DNA of 64,000 bases, from contig JAZKJF010000002.1 of assembly GCA_040384465.1 (NCBI GenBank), forward strand, positions 1 through 64,000. Reading direction: 5' to 3'. The notes under the pieces were generated by a model. It ran no database searches. It was not told the DNA's origin and worked only from the letters and a program-made list of their open reading frames with translations. Positions 36,271 to 45,474 of this stretch are shown here, piece by piece (within the stretch, counting starts at the first letter, position 1; each line of letters opens with the position of its first letter). The translations under genes were made by a program, and so were the position numbers. The stretch comes from UBA5078 sp040384465 (GTDB lineage: Bacteria; Pseudomonadota; Gammaproteobacteria; Pseudomonadales; Pseudohongiellaceae).

Positions 36271-37694
36271 CACTGTTTATCCCAGAGAGTCAAACCTTGC
36301 ACATTGCCATCCAACACTTGCTTCTCGAAGAAGTAACCTGCGTCGGTGCCGTCCAGACTGACTGCGCCCGCCATCTTCTGAGTGTCGGTGTTGCTGTAGA
36401 AATTGCCGGCGTCCTCAAGACGGCCCGCTGCTGAGAAATCAACAGCACCAGTCAAGTTGTGGCTGAGGCCCAGCTGGGTCGCAAACGTACTCTGATTGAA
36501 ATCGATGCTCAACGTCCCGCTGTTGACTTGCATCGGCAAATAACCGGCAGGGGACACATAGAAAGCTTGAGCGGAACTCAGGGCAAAGCTGACGGTGCTC
36601 AGATTGCTGTCCGGCCTCTCTCGACCGTTGTCGGTTCGGTAGAGCAGATACTCAACCCCAAAACCAACCGGAAGGGATGAGCCCACCGTGGCAGTACGCC
36701 CGGCAGCCGCCTGCTCTTTATCGACAGTGATGCGCTCCAGCGCGCCACGGCCCTCTGTCCAGCGGCCCCAAACCAACTGCTCAGAGGCCACATCACTGGC
36801 AGCCATCGCGATGTCCGGCGTGAAATCTTCTGTCGCCAGTGTTGGCGGACGCGGGATCACAGGGGGAGTCACTACGGTGTTGCTGGCGACCAATGTCACT
36901 TTTCGGGAGGTCACGGATTCCAGATAAACATCCGTTCCCACGGCCTTGCTTTCGGTCTTTTTGCCGGAATCAGCAGCGGCTGCTGTTGTCGGAGCCAGAG
37001 TGCCTGGCGCATCGGCAACCGCCATCAAACGCGGCAATGGTGTCCCGCCATCCATCTGCACGATCTGCAGCGATTCTTCTGTCAGCTCGACGGCGTTGAG
37101 GGCACAAGGCCCAAAGTTGGATGCCAGACAGTCATTCGAAAAAGGCGCCACGACAATGGCGCCTTCATTGACCAGTGCCCGCACGCTCTCGCCTGTTGCA
37201 CTGACCACGAAATCGGTGCCACGCACACCAATCGCCGCAATCGGAGTATTCAAACGGAAGCGCTCGCGCGCCGCTCGCGCGCCATTACCTGAAATGGAGC
37301 GGGTGACGCCTTCTACAAGATTCAGTTTGATCGAGGACTGCTCGGGGCTGGCAGCGTTATAGTCGTAGCGTTCAATCTCCAGCAGGCTGTCGGGGCGCAC
37401 GCTGACCATCGCCTCATCGTCGAATTGGATATGCACATGGCCATTGGCCTCTGTCACGATCCGATCGCTGACGCTGATTCTGGTGCCCGCACGAATCCGT
37501 TCACGGGAATTGTCTGCTGACTCCAGATACGCTTTGCCCAGCACCAGACCGACTGTCCCTACACCGGGTTTGATCTCGTCAGCAATGGCGCCCTGTGCAA
37601 AGGCTGCTTGTGCAAACAACAACGCCGCAACGGCCAATGGACGCAGCGTACGTTTGTCGAAAGCAGAAATTTTCACGCGGAAATCAGAAGTCAT
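36270..37694 (-). CDS. Exported FecR-domain protein
   Basis: The 474-residue protein has a signal peptide (PLAVAALLFAQAAFAQG) and a FecR domain (about 45-175: AGTRISVSDRIVTEANG, VRPDSLLEIERYDYN, FRLNTPIAAIGVRGTDFVV). The rest is a beta-rich periplasmic region. Proteins of this kind, unlike FecR itself, often sit beside CHASE2 cyclases and may bind a surface ligand or peptidoglycan. ATG at 37694 is chosen because GGAGG lies eight bases before it; the frame is open further upstream. It is translationally coupled to the cyclase and probably feeds or senses it. Confidence 0.8.
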   Translation of the reverse strand: MTSDFRVKISAFDKRTLRPLAVAALLFAQAAFAQGAIADEIKPGVGTVGLVLGKAYLESADNSRERIRAGTRISVSDRIVTEANGHVHIQFDDEAMVSVRPDSLLEIERYDYNAASPEQSSIKLNLVEGVTRSISGNGARAARERFRLNTPIAAIGVRGTDFVVSATGESVRALVNEGAIVVAPFSNDCLASNFGPCALNAVELTEESLQIVQMDGGTPLPRLMAVADAPGTLAPTTAAAADSGKKTESKAVGTDVYLESVTSRKVTLVASNTVVTPPVIPRPPTLATEDFTPDIAMAASDVASEQLVWGRWTEGRGALERITVDKEQAAAGRTATVGSSLPVGFGVEYLLYRTDNGRERPDSNLSTVSFALSSAQAFYVSPAGYLPMQVNSGTLSIDFNQSTFATQLGLSHNLTGAVDFSAAGRLEDAGNFYSNTDTQKMAGAVSLDGTDAGYFFEKQVLDGNVQGLTLWDKQ

Positions 37695-37768
37695 CGTCTC
37701 GTCCTCCACATCGGGAGATAGCCCACTTTTATATGGCTGCCATCGTAGCTGCAGCGACTTGCAATGCG

Positions 37769-37784
37769 GGTGATTACGGTCACA
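37769..37784. promoter_or_regulatory. CRP-type site upstream of Crp-like gene
   Basis: GGTGATTACGGTCACA matches TGTGA-N6-TCACA at nine of ten fixed bases. It lies between divergent fecR-like and crp-like genes and is centred about 62 bp before the predicted crp-like start site, the class I activator position. Confidence 0.65.
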
Positions 37785-37804
37785 CCAGTTCAAAATACTC
37801 TCGT

Positions 37805-37832
37805 TTGCTATTCGCTTTCAAGCACTTATAAT
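37805..37832 (+). promoter_or_regulatory. Promoter of Crp-like gene
   Basis: TTGCTA (37805-37810), 16-bp spacer, TATAAT (37827-37832), giving a start site near 37839. Confidence 0.6.
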
Positions 37833-37889
37833 GCCCGGGCAATGCCGCCACCCGCACCAGTGCGTAGACGCCGGGATTAAACATTTATC

Positions 37890-38588
37890 GTGGTAACCCC
37901 AGAGCTGTTAAGTACGTTTCCCATCCTCAAACCCCTGCCTCAAGAAGTTCTGAGTCAACTGGCTCCACTGTCGACCATGCGCAAATTTGCGCGTCGAGGC
38001 ATTGTGCTGAATGCCGGGGTGCGGGAAGAGTCTCTGTGCTTTTTATTTGAGGGGCGACTGCAGGGCGTGGACTTTACCATCGACGGGCGTGAAGTCGGAC
38101 TTTATTTCGTGGAGCCCGGTGATTTTTGTGGAGAACTCGGGCTCTTCGACCATGGCCCGCAGCCGGAATACGTCATCGCCTTGACCGCCGCCGTGACCGT
38201 GTTCATTCCGATGGAAGCGCTGCGCGAAGTGATGATGAAGCAACCCGGCATCGTGCGCGTGCTGGGCGAGCGTCTGGCGGCACGGCTGCGCCAGATGACC
38301 CGGCAACGCTCTTTGCTGGGGCTGCCGAATATCAGTCAACGTGTGTGCTGTCAGCTATGGATGCTGATCCCCGAGGATGACAAGGATGGCCGCAGCGGCT
38401 CTCTGATCAACAATCCGCCGACGCACATGGAGATTGCGATCATGCTGAACCTGAGCCGGGAGACGGTGACGCGCGTGTTTCAGAACTTGCAGACGCGCGA
38501 GATTGTCAAACGTGATGGTGCCTCCTGTCTTCTGATCACGGACTTGCAGACTCTGCGGGAACTGGCTGAAGGGAAACAGGAACTGTAA
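37890..38588 (+). CDS. Crp/Fnr family transcription regulator
   Basis: A 232-residue regulator with a cyclic-nucleotide-binding-like beta-roll (about 20-120), a dimer helix and a winged helix with SRETVTRVF in the recognition helix; the Arg-Glu pair and following Arg match those of E. coli CRP that read TGTGA. The pocket motif GELGLF is kept, but the cAMP-phosphate Arg-Ser of CRP (RSA) is replaced by Pro-Glu (QPEY), so cAMP binding is doubtful. No Fnr-type cysteine set is present. It is divergent from the FecR-cyclase operon. GTG at 37890 lacks a strong ribosome site. Confidence 0.85.
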   Translation: MVTPELLSTFPILKPLPQEVLSQLAPLSTMRKFARRGIVLNAGVREESLCFLFEGRLQGVDFTIDGREVGLYFVEPGDFCGELGLFDHGPQPEYVIALTAAVTVFIPMEALREVMMKQPGIVRVLGERLAARLRQMTRQRSLLGLPNISQRVCCQLWMLIPEDDKDGRSGSLINNPPTHMEIAIMLNLSRETVTRVFQNLQTREIVKRDGASCLLITDLQTLRELAEGKQEL

Positions 38589-38732
38589 CGCGGCGGAAAG
38601 ACAGTGCGTGGAGGTTGGGTGTACAATCCCGGCCTGATTTGTCGGTCGGGGTTGAAATTTTTCGTGCCTCCCCAATCTTTGTTCATCCCTTTGCTCCTGC
38701 ATACAGCGGACTCAATTAATTAAGCGGCCTCA

Positions 38733-40469
38733 ATGAAAGACACTAAAAACAGCCCCCAGTACAAGGAACTATTTGAGGCCTTCAAAGCGGTTCGTCATTA
38801 CTTCATCTACGCCGGAGCCTTCAGCGCAGCGATCAACATCCTGATGCTGGTGCCTATCCTCTACATGATGCAGGTGTACGACCGGGTGGTCTCCAGCGGC
38901 AGTATCCCCACCCTGACCTCGCTGACTGTCATCATGGTGTTCCTGATGAGCGCAACGGGCGGGTTCGAGTGGGTGCGCTCCATGATCCTGATCGGCGCCA
39001 GCAACAAGATCGAACAAAGCCTGCGCAATCGGGTCTTTGATGCCACTTTCAAGAACGCGCTGCTGTCCGGCGGCCTCGGTAACGGCGCTCAACCCAACAG
39101 CGATCTGTCCAGCCTGCGGCAGTTCCTCACTGGCAACGGCCTGTTCGCGTTCTTCGATGCCCCTTGGTTCCCTATCTATGTTGCTGTGATGTTCATGTTC
39201 CATTTCTGGTTCGGCGTCGTCGCGATCATCTCCGGTATCGTCATGGTGGCGCTTGCCTACATCACGGAAGTGGTTACCACGAAGAAGCTCAAGGACGCCA
39301 ACAGCGAAGCCAGCTGGGTCAGCAATCAGATCAACGGCAGCGTTCGCAATGCCGAAGTCATCGCGGCCATGGGGATGCTCGACAATATTCGCCATCGCCA
39401 ACAGAAGCGCGCTGACCGCGTGCTGATTCTGCAAACCGATGCCAGCAAACTGGCCGGCCTGCTCAGCACCTTATCCAAAAGCTTCCGGGTGATCACACAG
39501 TCGTTGATCCTCGGCCTCGGGGCGCTGCTGGCACTCAAGCAGGAGATCTCTCCAGGCATGATGATCGCCGGCTCTCTGTTGCTGGGCCGCGCACTCGCTC
39601 CAATCGACATGCTGGTGGGCACCTGGAAAGGTTTCTCTGTGGCTCGCGCCCAGTATGAACGTCTCGGGCAACTGCTGGAGCGTATTCCTGTGGAGCGCGA
39701 CAGCATGCGGCTGCCCGCTCCGCAAGGTAACCTCGCTGTGGAGCAGGTGCTGGTCGTGCCTCCCGGCTCCAAGACAGCGGTCGTCAAAGGCGTGAGCTTT
39801 GAACTCAAGGCCGGAGAAGCCCTGGGCATCGTCGGCCCGAGCGCCTCCGGCAAATCCAGCCTGGCCCGCGCACTGCTCGGCATCTGGCCTGCAGCGTCCG
39901 GCAAGGTTCGCCTCGACAGCGCGGATATTGCGGCCTGGGATCGGCTGGAACTGGGGCCTTACCTCGGTTATCTGCCGCAGGACATCGAACTGTTTGACGG
40001 CACCATTTCCGAAAATATTTGTCGCTTTGGCGAAGTCGATGCCGAGCAAATTGTGGAAGCAGCCAAGCTGGCTGGTGTACATGAGCTGATCCTGCGCCTG
40101 CCGCAGGGCTATGACACTGTCATCGGCAGCAATGGCGGAGCGCTCTCCGGTGGTCAGCGTCAGCGCATCGGCCTGGCCCGTGCCGTGTACGGCAGCCCGC
40201 GCCTGCTGGTGCTGGATGAACCGAACTCCAATCTTGATGATCAAGGCGAACGCGAGCTGGTCATCGCGCTGCAGCGCGTGAAAGCGCAGGGCACCACTGT
40301 CATCGTGATTACCCACCGCACCATGGTGCTGATGGGCATGGACAAGATTCTGGTTATGAAAGACGGAGCCGCTGTCAGTTTCGGCGCCCGCGATCAGGTA
40401 CTGGCCGGGCTGATGGCACAGGCGGACGGCCGCAAAGCCCCGGCCGCCTCCGAAAGCGCAGCGTCCTGA
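38733..40469 (+). CDS. Type I secretion ABC transporter (PrtD/RsaD type)
   Basis: A 578-residue fused permease-ATPase. N-terminal membrane domain (about 25-310) without C39 peptidase or CLD domain, as in protease and S-layer exporters. The nucleotide-binding domain has Walker A GPSASGKSS, signature LSGGQRQR, Walker B LLVLDEPNSNLD and the switch His in VIVITHR. It begins a three-gene type I system with the membrane-fusion and TolC-like genes. Its natural substrate here is probably the RTX S-layer-like protein. Confidence 0.93.
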   Translation: MKDTKNSPQYKELFEAFKAVRHYFIYAGAFSAAINILMLVPILYMMQVYDRVVSSGSIPTLTSLTVIMVFLMSATGGFEWVRSMILIGASNKIEQSLRNRVFDATFKNALLSGGLGNGAQPNSDLSSLRQFLTGNGLFAFFDAPWFPIYVAVMFMFHFWFGVVAIISGIVMVALAYITEVVTTKKLKDANSEASWVSNQINGSVRNAEVIAAMGMLDNIRHRQQKRADRVLILQTDASKLAGLLSTLSKSFRVITQSLILGLGALLALKQEISPGMMIAGSLLLGRALAPIDMLVGTWKGFSVARAQYERLGQLLERIPVERDSMRLPAPQGNLAVEQVLVVPPGSKTAVVKGVSFELKAGEALGIVGPSASGKSSLARALLGIWPAASGKVRLDSADIAAWDRLELGPYLGYLPQDIELFDGTISENICRFGEVDAEQIVEAAKLAGVHELILRLPQGYDTVIGSNGGALSGGQRQRIGLARAVYGSPRLLVLDEPNSNLDDQGERELVIALQRVKAQGTTVIVITHRTMVLMGMDKILVMKDGAAVSFGARDQVLAGLMAQADGRKAPAASESAAS

Positions 40470-40518
40470 GTCAACAGACCACCCCCTTACCCCTTACGAT
40501 TTGATTGGGAATGTAACA

Positions 40519-41883
40519 GTGACAGCAAACAGAGGCCTTCAAAACAACCTTCCCGCTCTGCCGGGAGCGGTGCCTTCCGAAAAGCGTGAGAACGTCGATG
40601 CCGTGATCGAAACCGGGATTGACGGCGCACGCCGAACGGGAATCCTGATTGCCTTGGCAGTATTTGGTGTGTTCGGACTCTGGGCCACCCTTGCGCCTTT
40701 GAATGGCGCGGCACATGCTCCCGGCACCGTCACCGTGCGCTCCTACAAACAGGTCGTGCAGCACCTGGAAGGCGGCATGGTCAGCGAGATTCACGTTCAG
40801 AACGGTGATTTCGTCGAGGCAGGCGCCCCTCTACTGGCGCTGGACAGCACACAATCCCTCGCGCAGCTGGAAATCGCCAATGCCCAGTTCGCCGCCCTGA
40901 CGACCATCGAAGCCCGTTTGATTGCCGAACGCGATGGGCTGGACAGTATCGTCTATCCTGCCGCGTTATCTGCTGCGGGCGCCAACGCGCTGGCGGAAAT
41001 GGCCGTCCAGACCCAGATTTTTGAAGCTCGCAAAGCGGCGCGCGAAGGCGGCATTGCCGTTCTGGAACAACGCATCGAGCAGTTGAAATCCCGCGTTACC
41101 GGACTGGAGGCCATGAAGCTTAGCAAAGAAGAGCTGGCGGCCTCGTTCGCCGACGAACTGGAAGATGTCAGGTTGCTGCTCAAGGAAGGCTTTGCCGACA
41201 AAATGCGGCTGCGCGAACTGGAGCGCAACCACGCCATGCTGAAAGGGGAGGCTGCCGAACTGGTGGCGACGATCTCCTCCACCGAGATGCAGATTGGCGA
41301 GACGCAGTTGCAGATTCTGCAGATGAACAACGAGTTCCAATCCGAAGTGGTGAATCAGCTCGGAGAAGTGCAGACCAATCTCAAAGACGCGCGCGAGCGC
41401 ACCACAGCGCTGCACGACGTGGTTGATCGCACCGTCGTGCGTGCCCCTGTCTCCGGCGTGGTCAACAGCATGCAGTACCACACTATCGGCGCCGTCATCG
41501 GGCCAGGCAACCCAATCGCCGACATCGTGCCGCAAAGTGATGAACTGGTGGTGGAAGCCCGCGTCTCGCCAATCGACATCGACAGAGTGACAATCGGCCA
41601 GGAAGCCACCATTCGCTTCTCCGCCTTCAGTAGCTCCGTGCCCACCATTTTCGGCACTGTGCTGAGTGTGTCCGCCGATGCCATGGTCGACCCGAATACC
41701 GGGGTGCCTTACTACATGGCCCGCGTACAAGTCACTCCCGAGGGCATGTTGGAGCTGGGTGATCTGGCGCTGGTGCCCGGCATGCCGGCCGAAGTTTTCA
41801 TTGCATCTGGTTCACGCACCTTCCTCCAATACGTGATGAAGCCATTTTCCAATGCGCTGGCGCGCAGCCTGATCGAAGACTGA
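40519..41883 (+). CDS. Type I secretion membrane-fusion protein (HlyD family)
   Basis: The protein has about 454 residues with one N-terminal membrane segment (GILIALAVFGVFGLWATLAPL), a lipoyl-like strand (GMVSEIHVQNGDFVEAG), a long coiled-coil arm (about 115-300) and a C-terminal beta-barrel (PVSGVVNSMQYHTIGAVIGP). It links the inner-membrane ABC protein to the TolC-like channel. GTG at 40519 has GGGA eight bases upstream; TTG at 40501 is an alternative. Its stop overlaps the next start codon. Confidence 0.92.
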   Translation: MTANRGLQNNLPALPGAVPSEKRENVDAVIETGIDGARRTGILIALAVFGVFGLWATLAPLNGAAHAPGTVTVRSYKQVVQHLEGGMVSEIHVQNGDFVEAGAPLLALDSTQSLAQLEIANAQFAALTTIEARLIAERDGLDSIVYPAALSAAGANALAEMAVQTQIFEARKAAREGGIAVLEQRIEQLKSRVTGLEAMKLSKEELAASFADELEDVRLLLKEGFADKMRLRELERNHAMLKGEAAELVATISSTEMQIGETQLQILQMNNEFQSEVVNQLGEVQTNLKDARERTTALHDVVDRTVVRAPVSGVVNSMQYHTIGAVIGPGNPIADIVPQSDELVVEARVSPIDIDRVTIGQEATIRFSAFSSSVPTIFGTVLSVSADAMVDPNTGVPYYMARVQVTPEGMLELGDLALVPGMPAEVFIASGSRTFLQYVMKPFSNALARSLIED

Positions 41884-43250
41884 TGCGTATGAAACTCACT
41901 TTACTGCCAGCTCTCTGCCTCGGCGTCGCCTGTCTCTGGACCCTGCCAGCCATGGCGGCCGAACCGGAAGACGGCGTCAGCACGATCATCGTCGAAGGCA
42001 CGACGCTGGAAGACTTCTTTACCGCTGCACTCGATTACAGTCCGCAGCTGCGGATTGCCGAGGAGCGCTGGAACGTCAGCACCGCACGCAAGAAGTCTGC
42101 GACCGGTCAGCTGCTCCCGCAGATCAACGCTAACGGCAGTATCTCCGACAACACTCAGTCGGCAGATCCGCTAAATATAGAGAACAAGTACCGGGGCGAG
42201 CGCTACTCCGTGCAGCTGACCCAGGTGCTCTTCAACTGGCAGGCCTTCGCGGCGCGCGGTGCGGCCTCCCTGATGGAAGATCAGGCCGAAGCCGAGTATT
42301 TCGCTGAGCTGGCTTGGCTGCTGGCCGATGTTGCCGAGAAATATTTCAATGTGCTGCAGGCCGAGGATGCGGTGACCTCGATCCGCTCCGAACTCGAAGC
42401 GGTCACCAACCAGCTCAATCAGATTCAGAGTTTCTACGACCTGCAGTCCGCGCGGATTACTGACCTCTATAGCGCCCAGGCGCGTCAAGCAGCCGTGCAA
42501 TCTCAGCAGCTTGAGCTGGAAAGCCAGCTCGCTCTGGCGCGCGGTGAATTGCGCGCCGCCGCTGGTGTGAACGTCGGCCCACTCTTCAGGCTTGATGAAA
42601 ACATCGAAATTCCCCCGCTGACCGATTCCGTTGAAATCTGGCTGGACCGCGCACGCGCTGGCAATCCCACCATTCGGGCGCGTCAATACGCCATGGAAGC
42701 CGCCGCCAAGCGCGTCTCTCAGCAGCGTGGCGCGTATATGCCCCGCGTGACGTTGATCGCGCAGCAGCAGCTCTCCGACCTCGGTTTCGACAACGTGCCG
42801 ATGAACAGAACCGATACCACCTATGTCGGCGTCGATGTGTCGATTCCCTTGTTCGCGGGCGGCAGTAATCGCGCGGCGGTGAGTGAAGCGGCCAGCCTGC
42901 GGGGTGTTGCTCAAAATGAACTGCGACAAGTGCAGTTGGAAATCGTCGAGAGAACCCGCACCGCCTATCTGCAGGCCAAAGCCAGTGAGCTGCGCACCCA
43001 ATCCGCCGAGCGTCTGCTGGAAGCCACGCAGTTGTCACTGACCTCCATGCAACGGGGTTTTGAACTCAACGCCGTCACCAGTGTCGATGTGCTCAACGCC
43101 ATGCGTGACCGCTTTCAAGCCGAACGTGATCTGCAAAGAGCCCGCTACGATCACATCAGGGCGACCCTGTATCTGAAACGCGAAGCGGGCACACTGACCG
43201 GCGACGACCTGCTCGATGTCGGCACCTGGCTGATTGCCCCACAGCCCTGA
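41883..43250 (+). CDS. TolC-family outer-membrane channel of type I system
   Basis: The 455-residue exported protein has a signal peptide (to about MAA-E) and the two internally related TolC halves with long alpha-helical barrels, e.g. NVSTARKKSATGQLLPQINA and the second half KRVSQQRGAYMPRVTL, plus the strand pairs of the membrane barrel. It starts in the TGATG overlap with the fusion-protein gene; a second ATG two codons later gives the same signal. It completes the exporter. Confidence 0.92.
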   Translation: MRMKLTLLPALCLGVACLWTLPAMAAEPEDGVSTIIVEGTTLEDFFTAALDYSPQLRIAEERWNVSTARKKSATGQLLPQINANGSISDNTQSADPLNIENKYRGERYSVQLTQVLFNWQAFAARGAASLMEDQAEAEYFAELAWLLADVAEKYFNVLQAEDAVTSIRSELEAVTNQLNQIQSFYDLQSARITDLYSAQARQAAVQSQQLELESQLALARGELRAAAGVNVGPLFRLDENIEIPPLTDSVEIWLDRARAGNPTIRARQYAMEAAAKRVSQQRGAYMPRVTLIAQQQLSDLGFDNVPMNRTDTTYVGVDVSIPLFAGGSNRAAVSEAASLRGVAQNELRQVQLEIVERTRTAYLQAKASELRTQSAERLLEATQLSLTSMQRGFELNAVTSVDVLNAMRDRFQAERDLQRARYDHIRATLYLKREAGTLTGDDLLDVGTWLIAPQP

Positions 43251-43280
43251 CACACTAAAACCTCTGAATCTGGATCGGGA

Positions 43281-44084
43281 ATGTTCTTAAGATTGCTGCA
43301 ACAATGGATGCTTGCCCCCATCGTCAATTACCGCCTGTTTCATAACTTCGCCCGTCAGGATTTCACCGGGCAGTTTGCAGGCTCGATGGGCGGAATCATC
43401 TGGCTGTTCATTACGCCCATCGTCAACATCCTGATCTACTCTTTCGTGTTCAATGTCGTGTTCCGCGCCCCCATGCCGGAAGCCTATGGCGACACGCCGT
43501 TCGTGGTCTTCCTGATGATGGGCTATCTGCCCTGGTTCGCGTTTGCCGATGCGATAGGCCGCGCCAGCACGCTGCTGCTGGAGAAGGCGCCACTCATTAC
43601 CAAAGTGATGTTCCCCGTGCAGATCATCCCGGCTGTCGGCACCGTGGTGCCCTATCTGGTACATGGCATCGCGCTCGGTCTGTTCCTGCTCTATCTCGCT
43701 GCCACCGGTCATTTCACGCTGATGTGGCTGTGGCTGCCGGTGATTTTCTTCCTGCAGTTCCTGTTCACGATGGGGCTGGTGGCGATACTCTCTGCGTTCT
43801 GCGTCTTCCTGCGGGACATCCAGCAGATGGTCACGCTGATACTGATGAGCTGGTTCTTCCTGACGCCGATCATCTATCCAGTTTCGCTGGTGCCGGAGCA
43901 GTGGCAACCGCTGTTGCTGCTCAACCCGATGCACAGCTTTGTGCAGATGTACCGCGAGCTGATCCTGCTGGACAGTTTTTCCATGACCAGTTTCCAGATC
44001 ATTGTCCCGGCGGCGCTGCTCACTTATTGTTTCGGTGGCTGGGTCTTCATGCGCATCAAACATGCCTTCGGGGATGTCCTGTAG
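43281..44084 (+). CDS. wzm: Polysaccharide ABC exporter permease
   Basis: A 267-residue ABC-2 permease with about six membrane segments and the family stretch FAGSMGGIIWLFITPIVNIL. It resembles Wzm/KpsM proteins that export O-antigen or capsule. It is followed by its ATPase gene with a REP palindrome in between. Placement directly after the S-layer exporter suggests production of the polysaccharide to which an S-layer protein could attach, as in Caulobacter; that is inference. Confidence 0.88.
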   Translation: MFLRLLQQWMLAPIVNYRLFHNFARQDFTGQFAGSMGGIIWLFITPIVNILIYSFVFNVVFRAPMPEAYGDTPFVVFLMMGYLPWFAFADAIGRASTLLLEKAPLITKVMFPVQIIPAVGTVVPYLVHGIALGLFLLYLAATGHFTLMWLWLPVIFFLQFLFTMGLVAILSAFCVFLRDIQQMVTLILMSWFFLTPIIYPVSLVPEQWQPLLLLNPMHSFVQMYRELILLDSFSMTSFQIIVPAALLTYCFGGWVFMRIKHAFGDVL

Positions 44085-44085
44085 T

Positions 44086-44138
44086 CGGTCGCCTGCAGGG
44101 CAGGCTCATACTGTAGGAGCCTGCCCTGCAGGCGACCG
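44086..44138. repeat. REP-like palindrome between wzm and wzt
   Basis: Two perfect 22-base arms at 44086-44107 and 44117-44138 (end GAGCCTGCCCTGCAGGCGAC). The loop is short (9 bases) and the flank TAGGAGC links it to the other REPs. It starts just after the wzm stop. Confidence 0.88.
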
Positions 44139-44172
44139 GAGCAGCACAGTCTCAGAATCAAGAGAGAACAAC

Positions 44173-45369
44173 ATGTACAGCATTGCCGTGGAGAACCTCC
44201 ACAAAGACTTCCGCATCTACGAACGACCCCAGGACCGACTGCTGGAGCTGCTGCAGCGCCGCCCACGTCACAAGGTTTTCCATGTGCTGCAGGACATTTC
44301 CTTCTCCGTACTGGAGGGCCGCAGTCTGGGCATCATCGGCGACAACGGCGCTGGCAAATCTACATTGATGAAACTGCTGGTCGGGACGTTGCAGCCCAGC
44401 CGTGGCACCATCTCCATCAAGGGGCAGGTCGCGGCATTGCTGGAACTGGGTGCCGGCTTTCACCCGGAGTTCACCGGTCGTCGCAACATCTACCTGAACG
44501 CCGCGCTGCTGGGTGTGCCAGACGACAACATCGCCGCCATGGAGCAGGAGATCATCGAGTTCTCCGAGCTGGGCGACTTCATCGACCGCCCGGTGAAGAC
44601 CTATTCCTCCGGCATGTACGTGCGTCTGGCCTTCTCCATCGCCACCATGGTGCGCCCGGACGTGCTGGTGATCGACGAGGCGCTGTCGGTGGGCGACATT
44701 GCCTTCCAGAAGAAATGCGTCGAGCGCATGAACGAGTTCCGCAAACAGCAGAAAACCATGATCTTCTGCAGCCACTCCATGTACCACGTGCAGGAACTGT
44801 GTGACACGGCGATCTGGCTGGAGAAGGGCCGCATCCGCGAGATCGGCGAGAGCCACCGGGTAGTGGGGCATTACGAGAGTTTCTGCAACAGCAAGCAGTC
44901 CGAGCACAACGAGCCGCTGGACATCAACAAGGTCGACGACCGCCTGCAGAAGGATTGCCGGGTGATCAGCACCCTCGTGAAATCACTGGATGGTGAGGAG
45001 ATCGAGGAAGTCGAGCCGCTCTCCGACATCATTCTGGAGACGCGGATCGAGATTCTGGCCGACAATGTCATCTGCAACTTCGGCTTCGCCGTGATGCGCA
45101 CGCTGGACGAGATCATGTCTGCCTACCTGACGACCGATCTCACCGATGTGCCCAAGGGGCCCTACCAGAAGGGCGAGGTGCTGACCGTGCGCACGCGGGT
45201 CAACGCCATCTCGATGCGCGTCGGCGAGTTCTATGTGCTGGGCGGCGTCGCAGATGCCAGCGGGTTGCTGTGGTACGAGGTGAAGCTCAGCAAGCTCATC
45301 AAGATCAAGCCCAACAAGGGCGTCGGCTCGCTGATCATGAAAGTGGATTGGGATATTCAGCGGGGCTGA
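44173..45369 (+). CDS. wzt: Polysaccharide ABC exporter ATPase
   Basis: The 398-residue Wzt-type ATPase has Walker A GDNGAGKSTL, signature YSSGMYVRLAF and Walker B VLVIDEALSVGD in the first 235 residues. The C-terminal extension (about 265-398) resembles the Wzt domain that recognises the modified non-reducing end of the polysaccharide. ATG at 44173 matches the family N-terminus; an open frame continues upstream but crosses the REP palindrome. It works with the permease upstream. Confidence 0.92.
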   Translation: MYSIAVENLHKDFRIYERPQDRLLELLQRRPRHKVFHVLQDISFSVLEGRSLGIIGDNGAGKSTLMKLLVGTLQPSRGTISIKGQVAALLELGAGFHPEFTGRRNIYLNAALLGVPDDNIAAMEQEIIEFSELGDFIDRPVKTYSSGMYVRLAFSIATMVRPDVLVIDEALSVGDIAFQKKCVERMNEFRKQQKTMIFCSHSMYHVQELCDTAIWLEKGRIREIGESHRVVGHYESFCNSKQSEHNEPLDINKVDDRLQKDCRVISTLVKSLDGEEIEEVEPLSDIILETRIEILADNVICNFGFAVMRTLDEIMSAYLTTDLTDVPKGPYQKGEVLTVRTRVNAISMRVGEFYVLGGVADASGLLWYEVKLSKLIKIKPNKGVGSLIMKVDWDIQRG

Positions 45370-45399
45370 GATCTCTCTTTTTTTGTGCGCTGCGCGCCT

Positions 45400-45467
45400 T
45401 GTGGGAGCGGGGCCTGCCCGCGATTGAGTCTTGCGCAAAACAGATCGCGGGCAGGCCCGCTCCCACA
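45400..45467. repeat. REP palindrome between wzt and gspK
   Basis: Arms at 45400-45424 and 45444-45467 match with a one-base bulge; core GTGGGAGCGGG-GCCTGCCCG, the same as the 20561 element. It lies between convergent operons. Confidence 0.92.
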
Positions 45468-45474
45468 GGTTTTG

